DNA of 64,000 bases from Ixodes scapularis (lineage: Eukaryota; Arthropoda; Arachnida; Ixodida; Ixodidae). How positions within the stretch are numbered: position 1 is the stretch's first letter; each line of letters starts with the position of its first letter. The notes under the pieces are model-generated. The model worked only from the letters and a program-made list of their open reading frames with translations, was not told the origin of the DNA and did not search any database. Positions 31,513 to 41,178 of the stretch are shown in pieces. The stretch spans positions 8,710,018-8,774,017 of the forward strand of contig NW_024609836.1 in NCBI RefSeq assembly GCF_016920785.2, read 5' to 3'. The position numbers were made by a program, and so were the translations under genes.

Positions 31513-32187
31513 AAAAACACAGTAATGTTAGCAAATAATGCATCGTGGCACGCGCGTACGTGTAATATTGGCTTGGCGCAATATCGGCTACTGCGCTGCC
31601 AAAACCACGTTTATATCGTCTGGTATTAGTGCATAAAAAAATTGGTTCTGCCGCTTAAATTTTCTCCTGCTGAGCTTTTATCCGGGTCTGTGAAAAAATG
31701 GGTGAGCTTTTGTCCGGGATTCAGTGTAGGGAGTTTGGATAACAGGGCCGTACCTTTTCTCCATTCAACTTATTTATTTTGTTTATTCTTGCAAGTGACC
31801 TTTAAACCACAGTTGTTTTTTAATTGTTGGTGGCTGTGAGGTATCGCGAAACAAGTGATACATTGTAAATATTGTAAATGTATTTTACTACTGAGATACA
31901 AATACATATTTCAAATGCATCTCGGTACAGATACTCGAAAATATCTCTGAAATACTCTAGCGATACTGCCCATCTTTGCGCCGCGGGAATCCGCTTAGGT
32001 AGCCCGTCCCCTGCTTTGAGGGGCTGGTTTTCTGCACTCAATAGTTTCTAATAAAATTACTTTTTTTTTGTTTCGGGTGTTTTACGCGCATGTGCAGCGA
32101 CGTTTTCAACAAGGTGAAAAGTAAAAGCACTTTTTATAACCATATTTTGGAAAATGAATGGAATAGAGTAGCGCAGTTCTGTAACGC
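31513..32187. other. Gene-less stretch
   Basis: No gene supported; AT-rich. It ends with the left duplication of LINE copy 3. A LINE-hairpin-like TTGGCGCA...TGCGCTGCCAA at about 31573-31605 is too imperfect to call. Confidence 0.45.
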
Positions 32188-32199
32188 GAGTCGTGTTTT
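32188..32199 (+). other. Left target-site duplication of LINE copy 3
   Basis: GAGTCGTGTTTT, repeated exactly at 34755-34766. Confidence 0.92.
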
Positions 32200-32841
32200 T
32201 CCCCGCAGGGGGCACCTGTCAAAGCAGGTGTTTGGAGAGTGGCGTCTCCACGGACCCCGAGCCCCGCAGGGGGCGCCGGCACCTTAGGTGCTAGGTGCTT
32301 GGTGAGTAGCGTCACCACGGACCCAGCCACATAGGCGACACCACAGACCCTGAGTAAAAAGTGGCTAAGACCCACCCACGTCTGGCTGTGCGTGGCGAGC
32401 CCGTGTCCGGGGAAAAGGGCATCCTGGTGGTTGAGCCGAGCCCGGGGTAGGTTTGGACCCTTCGGAGCCCCCCGGGTGAGGCAATGCACCACTTCGGCCC
32501 CCGCTTCTCGTAGACGGGAGTCCTGGTAAGGCCCGGCCAGGATGATTCAGTCTAGTCGCCCTTTCTTCTACTATCCCCTCCGATCTTTCACTTTTACCTG
32601 TCCTGTTTCCTTCATTTCTTTCTCATTTCTCTTGCTCCTTTTTCTCCCTTCTTTGGCGGCAAGGGCTAACCTTGGGTGGCGACAGATACCTTTCTTGAAC
32701 CACACTTGGTTATAGTTACTGGGTAGCACTGGTAGTGTAGCATACCCAGCCAAGCCATTCTTGCTATGGAGTACTACCTTCCCCCTTGTTGGGCTCGGTG
32801 GTGGGCGGTGCGCCACATTTTCTGAAAACCTCCCCACTTTT
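32200..32841 (+). promoter_or_regulatory. LINE 5' UTR, copy 3, two monomers
   Basis: Two imperfect monomers (near 32209 and 32268) precede the block shared with copy 2 from about 32395 (GTGTCCGGGGAAAAGGGCAT onward). A longer spacer separates monomers and shared block than in copy 2. Confidence 0.72.
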
Positions 32842-34050
32842 ATGGGTTCCAAGTCAAACCAACCTGATCGGCCTCTGAAAAGAGGCCGCACCGAAGTTAT
32901 CACCCCAGACAAGACTCCATGTTTTCGTTCCAATTACCCAAAGTTTTTGGTTATTCACTCCGAAAGTGACAAACAGCTCTCAAAATTATCACCCTTCCTT
33001 GTTGCAAAAGTACTGGAAAGTGTTGTGGGAAAGAGCTTCAAAGCCAAAAAAATGTCTTCTGGCGACCTTCTGGTAGAAATTGAAACCAGCATGCAGAGTG
33101 CGGGCCTCCTTGCACTGAGTACAATGTCCGACCATAAGGTGTCAGTCACGCCACATCGCACACTAAATACGATCCAGGGAGTAATCTCCGAGGAGGACCT
33201 TCTAGAGACAACAGACACTGAAATTGCTGAAGGTCTTTCTGACCAAGGAGTCGTGGCCGCAAGACGTATCTGCATGCGACGAGACGGGCAGGAAATAAGA
33301 ACAAAACACATCGTTCTAACATTTGAAGCCGCCACACTTCCTGAAGCTGTCAAGGCCGGACACCTCCACTGCAGGGTTCGGCCATATATCCCTAACCCCG
33401 AAGATGCTTTCAGTGTCAGAGGTACGGACATGACTCCCAGAATTGTCGCGGGAAGGCCACATGTGCGAAATGCAGTAAAACTGATCATAAGACAGACTCT
33501 TGCACAAACAGCGCACACTGCGCAAACTGCAACGAGGCCCACCCGGCATACTCCAGATCATGTAGAGTATGGAAAGATGAGAAAGAACTACTGACTCTAA
33601 AAGTAAAAGAAAACTTGTCATACCTGGAGGCACGTCGTCGTTTTGCTTTCTTGTGAAAGGGCGGCTACGCGTAGGTGGTGCAGCGGGGACATGCACCACT
33701 GAAGGTTGCAGTGGCTACCCAGACGTCCTTTCTGTACTACCGGAAGCCACTGCAGTCCCCCACGCCTAAGCTTAAAATCGAGCTGCCCGGGCGTGCAGTA
33801 TCGGCTGGGGGGTCTACTGCCTCCTCCAGCCAGACGACCACCCCTCCCGCTCTCACGGGACAGCAGTCTGTCCCAGTTAGTGGGGAGGGAGCGGAGATGG
33901 CATCCCCTTCACAAGTTGGGTCGGCAACGGCCAAGCCTGTCCGTAGCCCGCGATCCCCTTCAAGGGAGAGGGGCCCGGACTCTCACGAGAAGACATCCTC
34001 ATCCAAGGAGCGGCATAGTTCCTGTGCCACTCCAACACCCAAAGGGCAGG
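32842..34050 (+). pseudogene. LINE ORF1, copy 3
   Basis: ATG at 32842 gives MGSKSNQPDRPLKRGRTEV. The frame is open through KLSPFLVAKVLESVVGK, MSSGDLLVEIETS and EEDLLETTDTEIAEGLSDQG to VRPYIPNPED. It then shifts near 33400, so the knuckles (QCQRYGHDSQNC-like, CAKC) are read in another frame. A further frame from 33675 encodes the S/P-rich tail, which fuses to RNase H at about 34050. Confidence 0.8.
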
Positions 34051-34566
34051 GCCACGTCGGTATAGTCGGAAATGAGGAGGCCGATAAAGCCGCTAGAACA
34101 TGTCAGGACATGGACACAGAGGTTACCTGCATCCCATACCTGGATTACAGGGCATCATTGAAAAAGTCGATTAAAAAGAAGTGGCAGGAGGAATGGGACA
34201 CTGAAGTCCATAATAAGCTCCATTGCGTGAAACCTCTTCTTTCTGAGTGGGCCAGTGCCCACATAACGGGCGCTTTTATGAAGTTGTTCTCTGTCGCCTA
34301 AGAATTGGTCACACTCAACTCACACATGGCTTCCTTCTGCGAGCAAAGGATGCTCCAATGTGTGAAGAATGTGATGAAACACTCTCCGTCTTGCACATTC
34401 TCATTCAATGTCCGAAATATCATGAGGAGCGTCGCACCAACTTTTCACGGTTTTTTTAAAAAACATCCCATTCCACCCAGCCTTTTTGCTGGGAGAGGAG
34501 CCTCTTGTTCCTCATAACCAAGTTTTTAACTTCCTAAACAGCATTGGCCTATTACAGCACATTTAA
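34051..34566 (+). pseudogene. RNase H C-terminus fused to ORF1, copy 3
   Basis: Starts GHVGIVGNEEADKAA, the end of RNase H, then YRASLKKSIKKKWQEEWDTE and, after a shift near 34265, LRIGHTQLTHGFLL and CEECDE...H. It corresponds to the last part of ORF2 in copy 1 (2730-3242). In the sister copies the base pair just before this point is AG. Confidence 0.8.
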
Positions 34567-34687
34567 GTTAGTGAATTTTCTTTGTAGTGTCTGCATTTCA
34601 TGAAAGATTTTAAACTCTCATATCATGCCTCACCTTTAACTTTAACACCTTTAAATAGCACCGCAGTTTTTTCTTCTACCATTGTTC

Positions 34688-34720
34688 TGGCGCACTATGG
34701 CCTTAGCAGCCGCTGCGCCA
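34688..34720 (+). other. LINE 3'-terminal hairpin, copy 3
   Basis: TGGCGCA pairs with TGCGCCA, loop with TATGGCC. It is followed by TTAAAACCCAAA and ATCA units at 34735-34754. Confidence 0.78.
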
Positions 34721-34754
34721 TTAAAACCCAAAATCAATCAATCAATCAATCAAT

Positions 34755-34766
34755 GAGTCGTGTTTT
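34755..34766 (+). other. Right target-site duplication of LINE copy 3
   Basis: GAGTCGTGTTTT, identical to 32188-32199. Confidence 0.92.
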
Positions 34767-35358
34767 ACACGTGGCAGACACGTGGCTTTTAAGCGGTGAA
34801 ACGCTGCGGCGTCAGGATTCTGCGCGTTCAGAGACGGCGTACATGTGTGAAATGTTAGTCATTTGAGTTATTCCCTGATGCCCCCCAAATATGCTTTTTC
34901 TCTCCTCCGTCGACGAAGCTCGATCAACGGAGCATTCAAGGCCGTTGCTTCTCACGTGGACACCTAGCAAACAAAGAAGTCGGGATCCGGGTAAGGCGAC
35001 CTGCTCGTTCCCAAGCTGGACACACACACCCAAAAGACATTGAACCATAGCGGTGACGTTCGTGCCTCAAATATGCTATTGTCCATGTCCGTTGCCCACC
35101 TTGAGATAAAACCTGCACGCCTAAGGAAGGGGGGGGGGGTGAAAGGTGTTCAGGCTTTCAAGTCGAGTAGTGTATCACCGCTTTCTGGTTTCGGGATGAC
35201 ACACAGGTCTCAAACTATTCTTACAAAGTTCACTCCTTTGTTAATGGTTTCGACATCCAAATTAACAAAGCACAGCATCTGCACTGTCTAGAAGTTCACT
35301 CTTGTGTACATCGTTGACCTTTGGCTAAAAATCGCTCCCCCTTGTCTCATTTCGTGGG
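34767..35358. other. Gene-less stretch upstream of the Merlin gene
   Basis: No gene supported; includes a G homopolymer near 35130-35139. The Merlin left terminal inverted repeat should lie here, but I could not pair it with a right end. Confidence 0.4.
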
Positions 35359-35366
35359 TATATAAA
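35359..35366 (+). promoter_or_regulatory. TATA box of the Merlin transposase gene
   Basis: TATATAAA in GGGTATATAAACGGGC, 52 bp upstream of an ATG at 35411. Position and sequence fit a core promoter. Confidence 0.6.
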
Positions 35367-35410
35367 CGGGCAGGATCGCCGATTTTGTGCGTGCAAATTG
35401 ATCTTCGATC

Positions 35411-35732
35411 ATGACGACCGTTTCTCTACCTGCCGGACGAGTGGACCCCGGCGTCTTTACGCTAGTTAAAATATTGTCGGATCCCCGAGCGCTGCTCGGA
35501 GTTTTGCCGAATGTACGGCCTGAGCCCCGTCCCCCGCCTCAGCCCACACCGGACTCCGCACCCCGTTGACGCGGAAGACCTGCCGCTACTGATGAACTTT
35601 GGAACACCTGCGGGGTGCTCGGCTTCAACCCCAAGGCTCCGTCCGAACTGCGGTGGTTCGGTCATCACACGTTTTCGGGAAAACCCGAAGGGCGCACGTC
35701 CAACTTTCCGGTGCGGCTCCTGCAGGAAGGAG
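35411..35732 (+). CDS. Merlin transposase exon 1 (zinc-ribbon region)
   Basis: ATG 35411 opens MTTVSLPAGRVDPGVF, which stops at about 35569. An overlapping frame (35511 on) carries DLPLLMNFGTPAG, then RPNCGGSVITRF and FRCGSCRKE up to the donor GAG/GTAAGC at 35732. The latter is the N-terminal zinc-ribbon region expected of ISXO2/Merlin transposases and is in phase with exon 2. The two frames imply either a one-base frameshift between them or a start in the second frame (ATG near 35511). The first cysteine pair of the ribbon is incomplete. Confidence 0.6.
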
Positions 35733-35905
35733 GTAAGCGTAATCATGCGTGTGATATTTTCGTATTACGCCTAAAAAGATAATTAATACGCCGTTCCTTC
35801 ACAATGGCCACTCAGCAGGCCTAATTGTTTTCACATTCTCTCATCTAACAGTGCACGAACGAACGCAATTTCGCGCCCGCTAATAGTTTGAATTTTTTAT
35901 TTCAG

Positions 35906-36754
35906 CTTTCGCAGGAGAATGGTGTAGACGTTCTCCGTGGCGGGTCGTCCCGGCCATCTTTCTTTTCATACGTGGACGTCGAAGGCCGCCCCAACGTCAA
36001 GCTCTCCCGGAGGGAGATCCTGTGGATTTGCTTCTCCCTGACAAAGGGGTACTCGAGTGTCCAGACGGCAGAAGCCGTGCAAGACGTCTTCCCGATGGGA
36101 AATGACGTCCTGTGCGATTGGAAGAACTTCATTACGGAAGCCGTCGCCGACGAGCTGGTGAGTCGGCCCCCACTGGGAGGGGTCGGCCAGGTCGTCCAAG
36201 TGGACGAGTCCCTCTTCCGGGGAAAGCGGAAGTATAACCGCGGACGGCTTCCAGCGGGCGACAACGTGCCTGGTTGCAGCAGCGACCACTACCGCGGGAC
36301 CGAGGAAAAGGCTCCTTGGATTGTCGGCCTGATTTCAGAATCTACGGGAGAGCTTCGCCTGTTCGAAGTGAAGAAAAGGAATCGGAGGACCCTGCACGCC
36401 ATCGTAGCTAGGAACGTCTACCCGGGAACCATTGTAGTCATGGACAAGTGGAAGGGCTACGATGGCCTGTGGAGAGTTCACGATGAACTGGGGCACATGG
36501 TACTCAACCATCTCACCGTGAACCACAGCGAAAACTTCGTGGACCTCGAAACCGGCGCTCATACCCAGAAGATCGAGTCCGCCTGGACTGCCCTAAAACA
36601 AGACCTCCTCAAAAGAGGCAAGGGGACAAGCAAGACTCTGCTACCGTCGCACCTGACTTGGTACTGGTGGAACTCCATCAACGGCCGAACCAGGTGCAGG
36701 GACCCCTTCCTCAGACTTCTGGAAGCCATCGGCCGGAAGTATCCGTGTGCCTGA
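35906..36754 (+). CDS. Merlin (ISXO2-like) transposase exon 2
   Basis: Entered at the acceptor TTTATTTCAG, phase 0 with exon 1, and open for 282 codons to TGA at 36752-36754. The ISXO2-type DDE core is visible: VVQVDESLFRGKRKYNRGR (first D), GTIVVMDKWKGYDG (second D), VNHSENFVD, and HTQKIESAWTALK (E). The C-terminus has HLTWYWWNSINGRTRCRDP. These motifs define the Merlin superfamily, related to bacterial IS1016/IS1595-type elements. There is no internal stop, so this exon could encode an active core. Merlin elements typically have 8-9 bp duplications; none was identified. Confidence 0.88.
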   Translation, partial: LSQENGVDVLRGGSSRPSFFSYVDVEGRPNVKLSRREILWICFSLTKGYSSVQTAEAVQDVFPMGNDVLCDWKNFITEAVADELVSRPPLGGVGQVVQVDESLFRGKRKYNRGRLPAGDNVPGCSSDHYRGTEEKAPWIVGLISESTGELRLFEVKKRNRRTLHAIVARNVYPGTIVVMDKWKGYDGLWRVHDELGHMVLNHLTVNHSENFVDLETGAHTQKIESAWTALKQDLLKRGKGTSKTLLPSHLTWYWWNSINGRTRCRDPFLRLLEAIGRKYPCA

Positions 36755-36812
36755 ACACGCTCAGCAAACGGACCTTTTTAGGGCCACCCACTCCAGTTCA
36801 AGCAGTCCTCCA

Positions 36813-36818
36813 AATAAA
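36813..36818 (+). terminator. Polyadenylation signal of the Merlin gene
   Basis: AATAAA in CCAAATAAACC, about 60 bp after the stop codon. Confidence 0.55.
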
Positions 36819-37050
36819 CCTTGGGGTTTATTTGCAAGCACCAATTGAAGCATGTTTTATTTTATTACGGGTCATCTAAACGAATTCCTGCATACGCGGC
36901 GCAAGCACGTTTTTATGGCGACATTAGAAAACGCGCATACGACGCCAGCGCCTCAAAGCAGGAGGCAGAATATCTAAACGGATGGCGCGAGCGCAACCGG
37001 AACAAGCGTCGTCGACGGCGAGGGTAGCGCGCTGGTACCGCCAGTACCAC

Positions 37051-37099
37051 GACGACACCAGCGACCGGACGCTGGCGGCGTCCGGTCGCTGGTGTCGTC
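37051..37099. other. Perfect 22-bp-arm hairpin
   Basis: 37051-37072 (starts GACGACACCAGCGACC) is exactly complementary to 37078-37099, with a 5-nt loop TGGCG. The arms are GC-rich. It lies about 300 bp downstream of the Merlin stop codon. Confidence 0.95.
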
Positions 37100-37494
37100 C
37101 CTCCCTTTCCCTCTATTTATACCCTCTCTCTCCGTTCACGCATTTCCTCCTCCGCCTCCTTTCCTTCTCTTCGTTGCAATCTTTACCCTTTCCCTCAACA
37201 CCCACCGGACTAGCGGTAGTGTGGCAACCATTGCGTTCTTCGTATGGGGTCGCTCGGAAAAGAGAATAGCCGTACCTCTGGCCCGTTATCGTAGCCTCCT
37301 TTATAATTTGGCACGCAACAGCGACCCATATTCGCACGAATACGGAAGCGTAGCGTGAACTATTCTACATCATGCAGCAAGAACGGACGACTCCCGGCGC
37401 CACGCTATTCTTGCAGAAAACAAACATGCCTCTTTTGGCGCCACCCAGTGTTGCCAGTTGGTCCCGTGGAAAACCGCCAAACGACTGTACGGTA

Positions 37495-37860
37495 TAGAGT
37501 TGCTGTATAGGCTCCCTACGGGAGCCAGAGTTACGCATTTGTTTTCCCCGCGCCGCCACGCCGCTATTCGCCGAGATCCATCACGCGAGGAGCAAAGCAT
37601 CCGGTGCCGTGCAAGAAAGCCACCTTTACGGTCGCTCCGCCGACGTTTCTCTTGCCCCGGCGTATGTTTCCCTGCTTTCCGCCTCCTTTTCCTCCTCTCC
37701 TGTTTTCTATGCGCGGCGGTGCGCGCGGCGCCGCTATTCGCCAAATTTAGTCACGTGAGGAGCAAAGCATCCAGGGCGTGCGGGAAAGCCGGCTTTACGG
37801 CCACGTGCCGAGGCTGAATGCGCAACTCTGCTACCGTCGGTAGCATATACAGGAACTCTA
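37495..37860. mobile_element. MITE with hairpin-containing terminal repeats
   Basis: Left TAGAGTTGCTGTATAGGCT and the reverse complement of the right end (TAGAGTTCCTGTATATGCT) match. Both continue into a small hairpin (GGCTCCCTACGGGAGCC, GCTACCGTCGGTAGC) and AGAGTTRCGCATT. Inside, about 75 bp (GCCGCTATTCGCC...GAGGAGCAAAGCATCC) is repeated at 37558 and 37729. No ORF; superfamily unassigned. Confidence 0.7.
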
Positions 37861-38287
37861 GCGAATATGGCAGCGTAGCTGCCAGAGTAACGCCACGCTT
37901 TTCCCTGTGCCGCCTCTCACCGCGATTGGTCACACGCGGTACCATAGCAACGAGCTGAGCAGGCTCGGTCTCCGTAGCAACCGAGTGACGACTCGTCACG
38001 TGTCCTCTCAAGAGCCGTGATGTCACCGGTAAAATGGCAGCGCCCAGAGCTGGTGGATGCGAGTTTGTTCAGTGCGCGGAGTCGTGATGTGCCGCAGCTT
38101 GCCGACGATTTAGGGCTTCTTCGTGCTTTCTGACGTAGGTATAACGTGAAGATCTGAAAGAATGATACTTTATACCCTTTCTGTGCAAGATCGCTCTGCA
38201 TATTAGCACCTGTGCGACAGCATCAGTATATCGCCTTAACGGTGCTCGGGTTTCCGGATGTGTTTGAGGATGGACAAGACACTTAGC
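37861..38287. other. GC-rich gene-less stretch
   Basis: Contains a third hairpin like those of the neighbouring MITE (GGCAGCGTAGCTGCC near 37870-37884). No gene supported. Confidence 0.45.
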
Positions 38288-38935
38288 ATGCAATTTTCGC
38301 ATTCTCTTAGCTTTATTTGAACGTTGGAGTGTCTGAGAATCGATGCGAAATCTATGCGTCGCATGTTGGGCCTTGGAAAATTTGTTTTTGCCACAGGTAA
38401 CCGCATGATCACAAGCTTTTAGCGAGGAAGCTCCTGCGATGTTTACGTTTTGTACTAATCAATCGGAGAACCTGAGTTCAATCCCCACCCCTGCCCGTTT
38501 CGATCTCGATGAGCACCGTACCGCCCGGCCTGCGGTTGTGTATCACTACTGCGTGGTGCACGTTAAAGACCTGTAGACCCCAGGCTAGCGGTTATACTGC
38601 ATTGGCTAAATTGCTCATCTACAGCGAGTGACTCGTCGCAACTTTGAAATGGCTGACCAACTACACGCTGTATAAATATTCACACAACTTCCAAGCATAC
38701 TAATCAATGATTTTACGATATGCGCAGCGCGAAGCGCTCCACATAGCTTTTAGGATAAAATTTTCGCATTTATCTAGCTTCCTTTGAATGTCTTAATTTC
38801 TGAGAATCATAACGAAAGGTATACGGCGCTTGTAGGGCCTAGGGGAAATTGTCTCAGCCCTGGGTCACCGAATAATCACAGCATTTTTTAGCGAGGAAGC
38901 TCCTGCGATCTTTAACCTTTTTTACTAATCGCCCA
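38288..38935 (+). repeat. Diverged direct repeat flanking a SINE
   Basis: 38288-38452 and about 38755-38935 share diverged sequence, ending with the conserved AGCGAGGAAGCTCCTGCGAT. The SINE at 38464-38697 is inserted just past the end of the first copy. Confidence 0.7.
38464..38697 (+). mobile_element. tRNA-derived SINE, 5'-truncated, with 11-bp duplication
   Basis: Bounded by exact TACTAATCAAT copies (38453-38463 and 38698-38708). It starts near a B-box-like CCTGAGTTCAATCCCC and includes GGTGCACGTTAAAGA, a motif I recall from tick SINEs of the Ruka type. The family assignment is from memory and needs a search. Confidence 0.75.
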
Positions 38936-40010
38936 TTTTACGAATTAGCAGTTCTGGAGATTTTGATATAACTTGCTTTCGTTGCAATAGCTTGCATTTG
39001 ATCGCAGTGTTTTTCGGTTTGTTTTTCAAGTGAAAAACTGGCGTTTGCTCAAGTGACGTATATGTAGTGTCCAATGCATCAACACATACTATTAAACTTA
39101 GATGCTCAGAGGTGTGTTCGTCTTTGTAATTAACAAGTTACAGACGTATCTATTCTTATTTTCTGTAGCTGGGCCCGTTTTGTGCTTTTTAATGTCGGTG
39201 TGCTTGTTTCCAAATATCCTTTTTACAATGCCTACAAAGGCCAAAATGACGTCAGCCGACCCCAACTCACGCATTGGACACGAAAACTGCGTCGCTCGGA
39301 TGTATGCGCTCGTCCATGGATATTTGAATTCGCTTTCCTGGCCAATGACTGTCCTGACAAAACTTATCATCACTTGCGAATGCCAAGTTCTACGGTGTGC
39401 TTAAAACACGGTGAAAGCTTGGGGTCATCGCACCGGTGCCCTAGCATGCCACGACTGCGTGGTTTCACAGTTCTCTTTTGAGTTGAGGATTACTGGTAAG
39501 GAAGAAGTTGAAAAATAATTTCGTGGCCCCTTTAACACGGATATGTGTGTTACACCAGATAAAAATATTGACTTTTTGAATGACGGTAAACTTTCGAACG
39601 ACCGTTTGGCCTGTCGGCAAGAACACCTCATATCCAGCGTCCGTCTCTTTTGATGGCGTCAACGATTCCCTAAAGACCACCATGCCGTCCTTCTTGGTTG
39701 AACCTTGTCGACGTCGCTCCTAACCAGTTGGTGAGAAAATCTCATGTTGAATAGATGATTGAGTCTTGAAGAAGTATGATGCTAAGCATACATTGGCTCA
39801 CTATGAGGCAGTCGAGATGCAGTCATGTCCCGAGCCAATCGTCCTGTCGTGGCCGGCGTAATCAGATTTTGTTCCATCGGAGCGAAGTCCGAAAGTACAA
39901 GGACGGTACGTTCGTCCCACGAAGCGGCCGCCATCCCAGCGGCGCCGAAAACCACTCGCCTTGTCCGTGCACGTACAATACCATAGCAGCCCAGTCTAAA
40001 ATTCCCATTA
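38936..40010. other. Gene-less stretch
   Basis: No gene supported. 39518-39535 reads ATTTCGTGGCCCCTTTAA, nearly identical to 46804-46821, possibly the end of a shared MITE family. Confidence 0.45.
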
Positions 40011-40430
40011 GGTTCCAATTGGAAATTTTTGCAATTGGACGCATTGGTCTTGCAATGGGTACCATTACAGGACCCATTAGTCCTGTAATGGGCACCAATT
40101 GGGTTTTTGGACACCGGCCAGTTGGTTCCAATTGGATCCAGTTGGAGCACCAATTGGTTCCAGTTGGAGCGCCAATCGGTTCCAGTTGGAGTGCCAATCA
40201 GTTCCAGTTGGAGTGCCAATTGGTTCCAGCTGGCACACCAATTGGAACCAACTGGCTGGTGTCCAAAAACCTAATTGGTGCCCATTACAGGACCAATTGG
40301 CTCCAACTGGCATGCCAATTAGTTCCAGCTGGTGTGCCAATTGGTTCCAACTGGACAGGGTCAATTGGTTCCCATTGTGGAGGCAATGAGTTCCCATTAG
40401 AACCCCATTAGGAAACCACGATGGGCTGGT
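40011..40430. repeat. Palindrome array C, 22-bp units with CCAATTGG
   Basis: Eight exact CCAATTGG octamers start at 40015, 40095, 40128, 40150, 40216, 40238, 40293 and 40337. Ten CCAGTTGG/CCAACTGG/CCAGCTGG octamers start at 40118, 40138, 40160, 40182, 40204, 40226, 40248, 40303, 40325 and 40347. From 40128 to 40248 consecutive centres alternate almost strictly between 10 and 12 bp. TCCAATTGGAA at 40014-40024 fits the consensus I recall for Drosophila Insensitive. A degenerate continuation reaches about 40620. Confidence 0.92.
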
Positions 40431-41178
40431 TAGTTCTAATTAGGTAATACCGGAGAGCCAGATGGTTTTAGTGGCTTTGCAGTTAGTTCTCACTACCTTT
40501 CCAAAATCAAATCATTATGGTCCCTTCACCAAGAAATTACTCTACTGCACGATCATAGAATCCCATTGGAGCTGTTTGGAACTACTAATTGGACTTCGTT
40601 GGTTTACTCTATTTGGAACATAAAAGGAAGGACCAAAGAGAAACCTATTAAAACAGCACCAAAAGGCAAGGTTAGTCACTGTTTATTTATATAGAGTGCA
40701 GTCCTTTCTCGGTGTGAACTTCTTTTCCTGCAATAAATAAGATTACAACAAATCATCGAGCCAAGAACTACCATAAAATATTGGGGGAGTGCCCACCCCT
40801 CTTCCAGTAAAAACTGGGTTAAGCTAGACATGGGTGCTTGTCCAGTCAAACCGGGTGCTTAACATATAATTTGCATAATTCCTAAGTTTGGGAAATGTTA
40901 ATAGTGGGGCACTTGAACGAAGTAGATGCTTCCACGGTATTTTACGATATGTTGGAACATAATTTTCAGAGAAATTTGGAGGAAACGTTTGATTTATTCC
41001 TACCTTTTTTCCGCCCTCAGTCTGCTTCCATGGGAGCTGCTTCCTTCGAAGCATTAGCTGCAGCGGCTGCAGCAGCAGCTTCTGCCCTAAAGTAATTAAG
41101 GCCGTAGTAAGCAATTATAAATGCATGCAGATTTAGAATTGCTTGAACATGTTAGATAAACAAAAACTACTATATTAT

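Larger units (their letters stand above)
32200..34754 (+). mobile_element. Internally deleted I-type LINE copy 3 (2.56 kb)
   Basis: Has a complete 5' UTR with two monomers, ORF1, the RNase H C-terminus and the 3' UTR with hairpin and ATCA tail. The endonuclease, RT and most of RNase H (about 3 kb) are missing at one junction near 34050. The flanking 12-bp duplication shows that it inserted with both ends present. It is a non-autonomous derivative or a later deletion. Confidence 0.92.

Noticed and set aside
31573..31605. LINE-type 3' hairpin near the THAP exon
   Set aside because: Resembles TTGGCGCA...TGCGCCAA but has an insertion in the right arm and no LINE sequence upstream.
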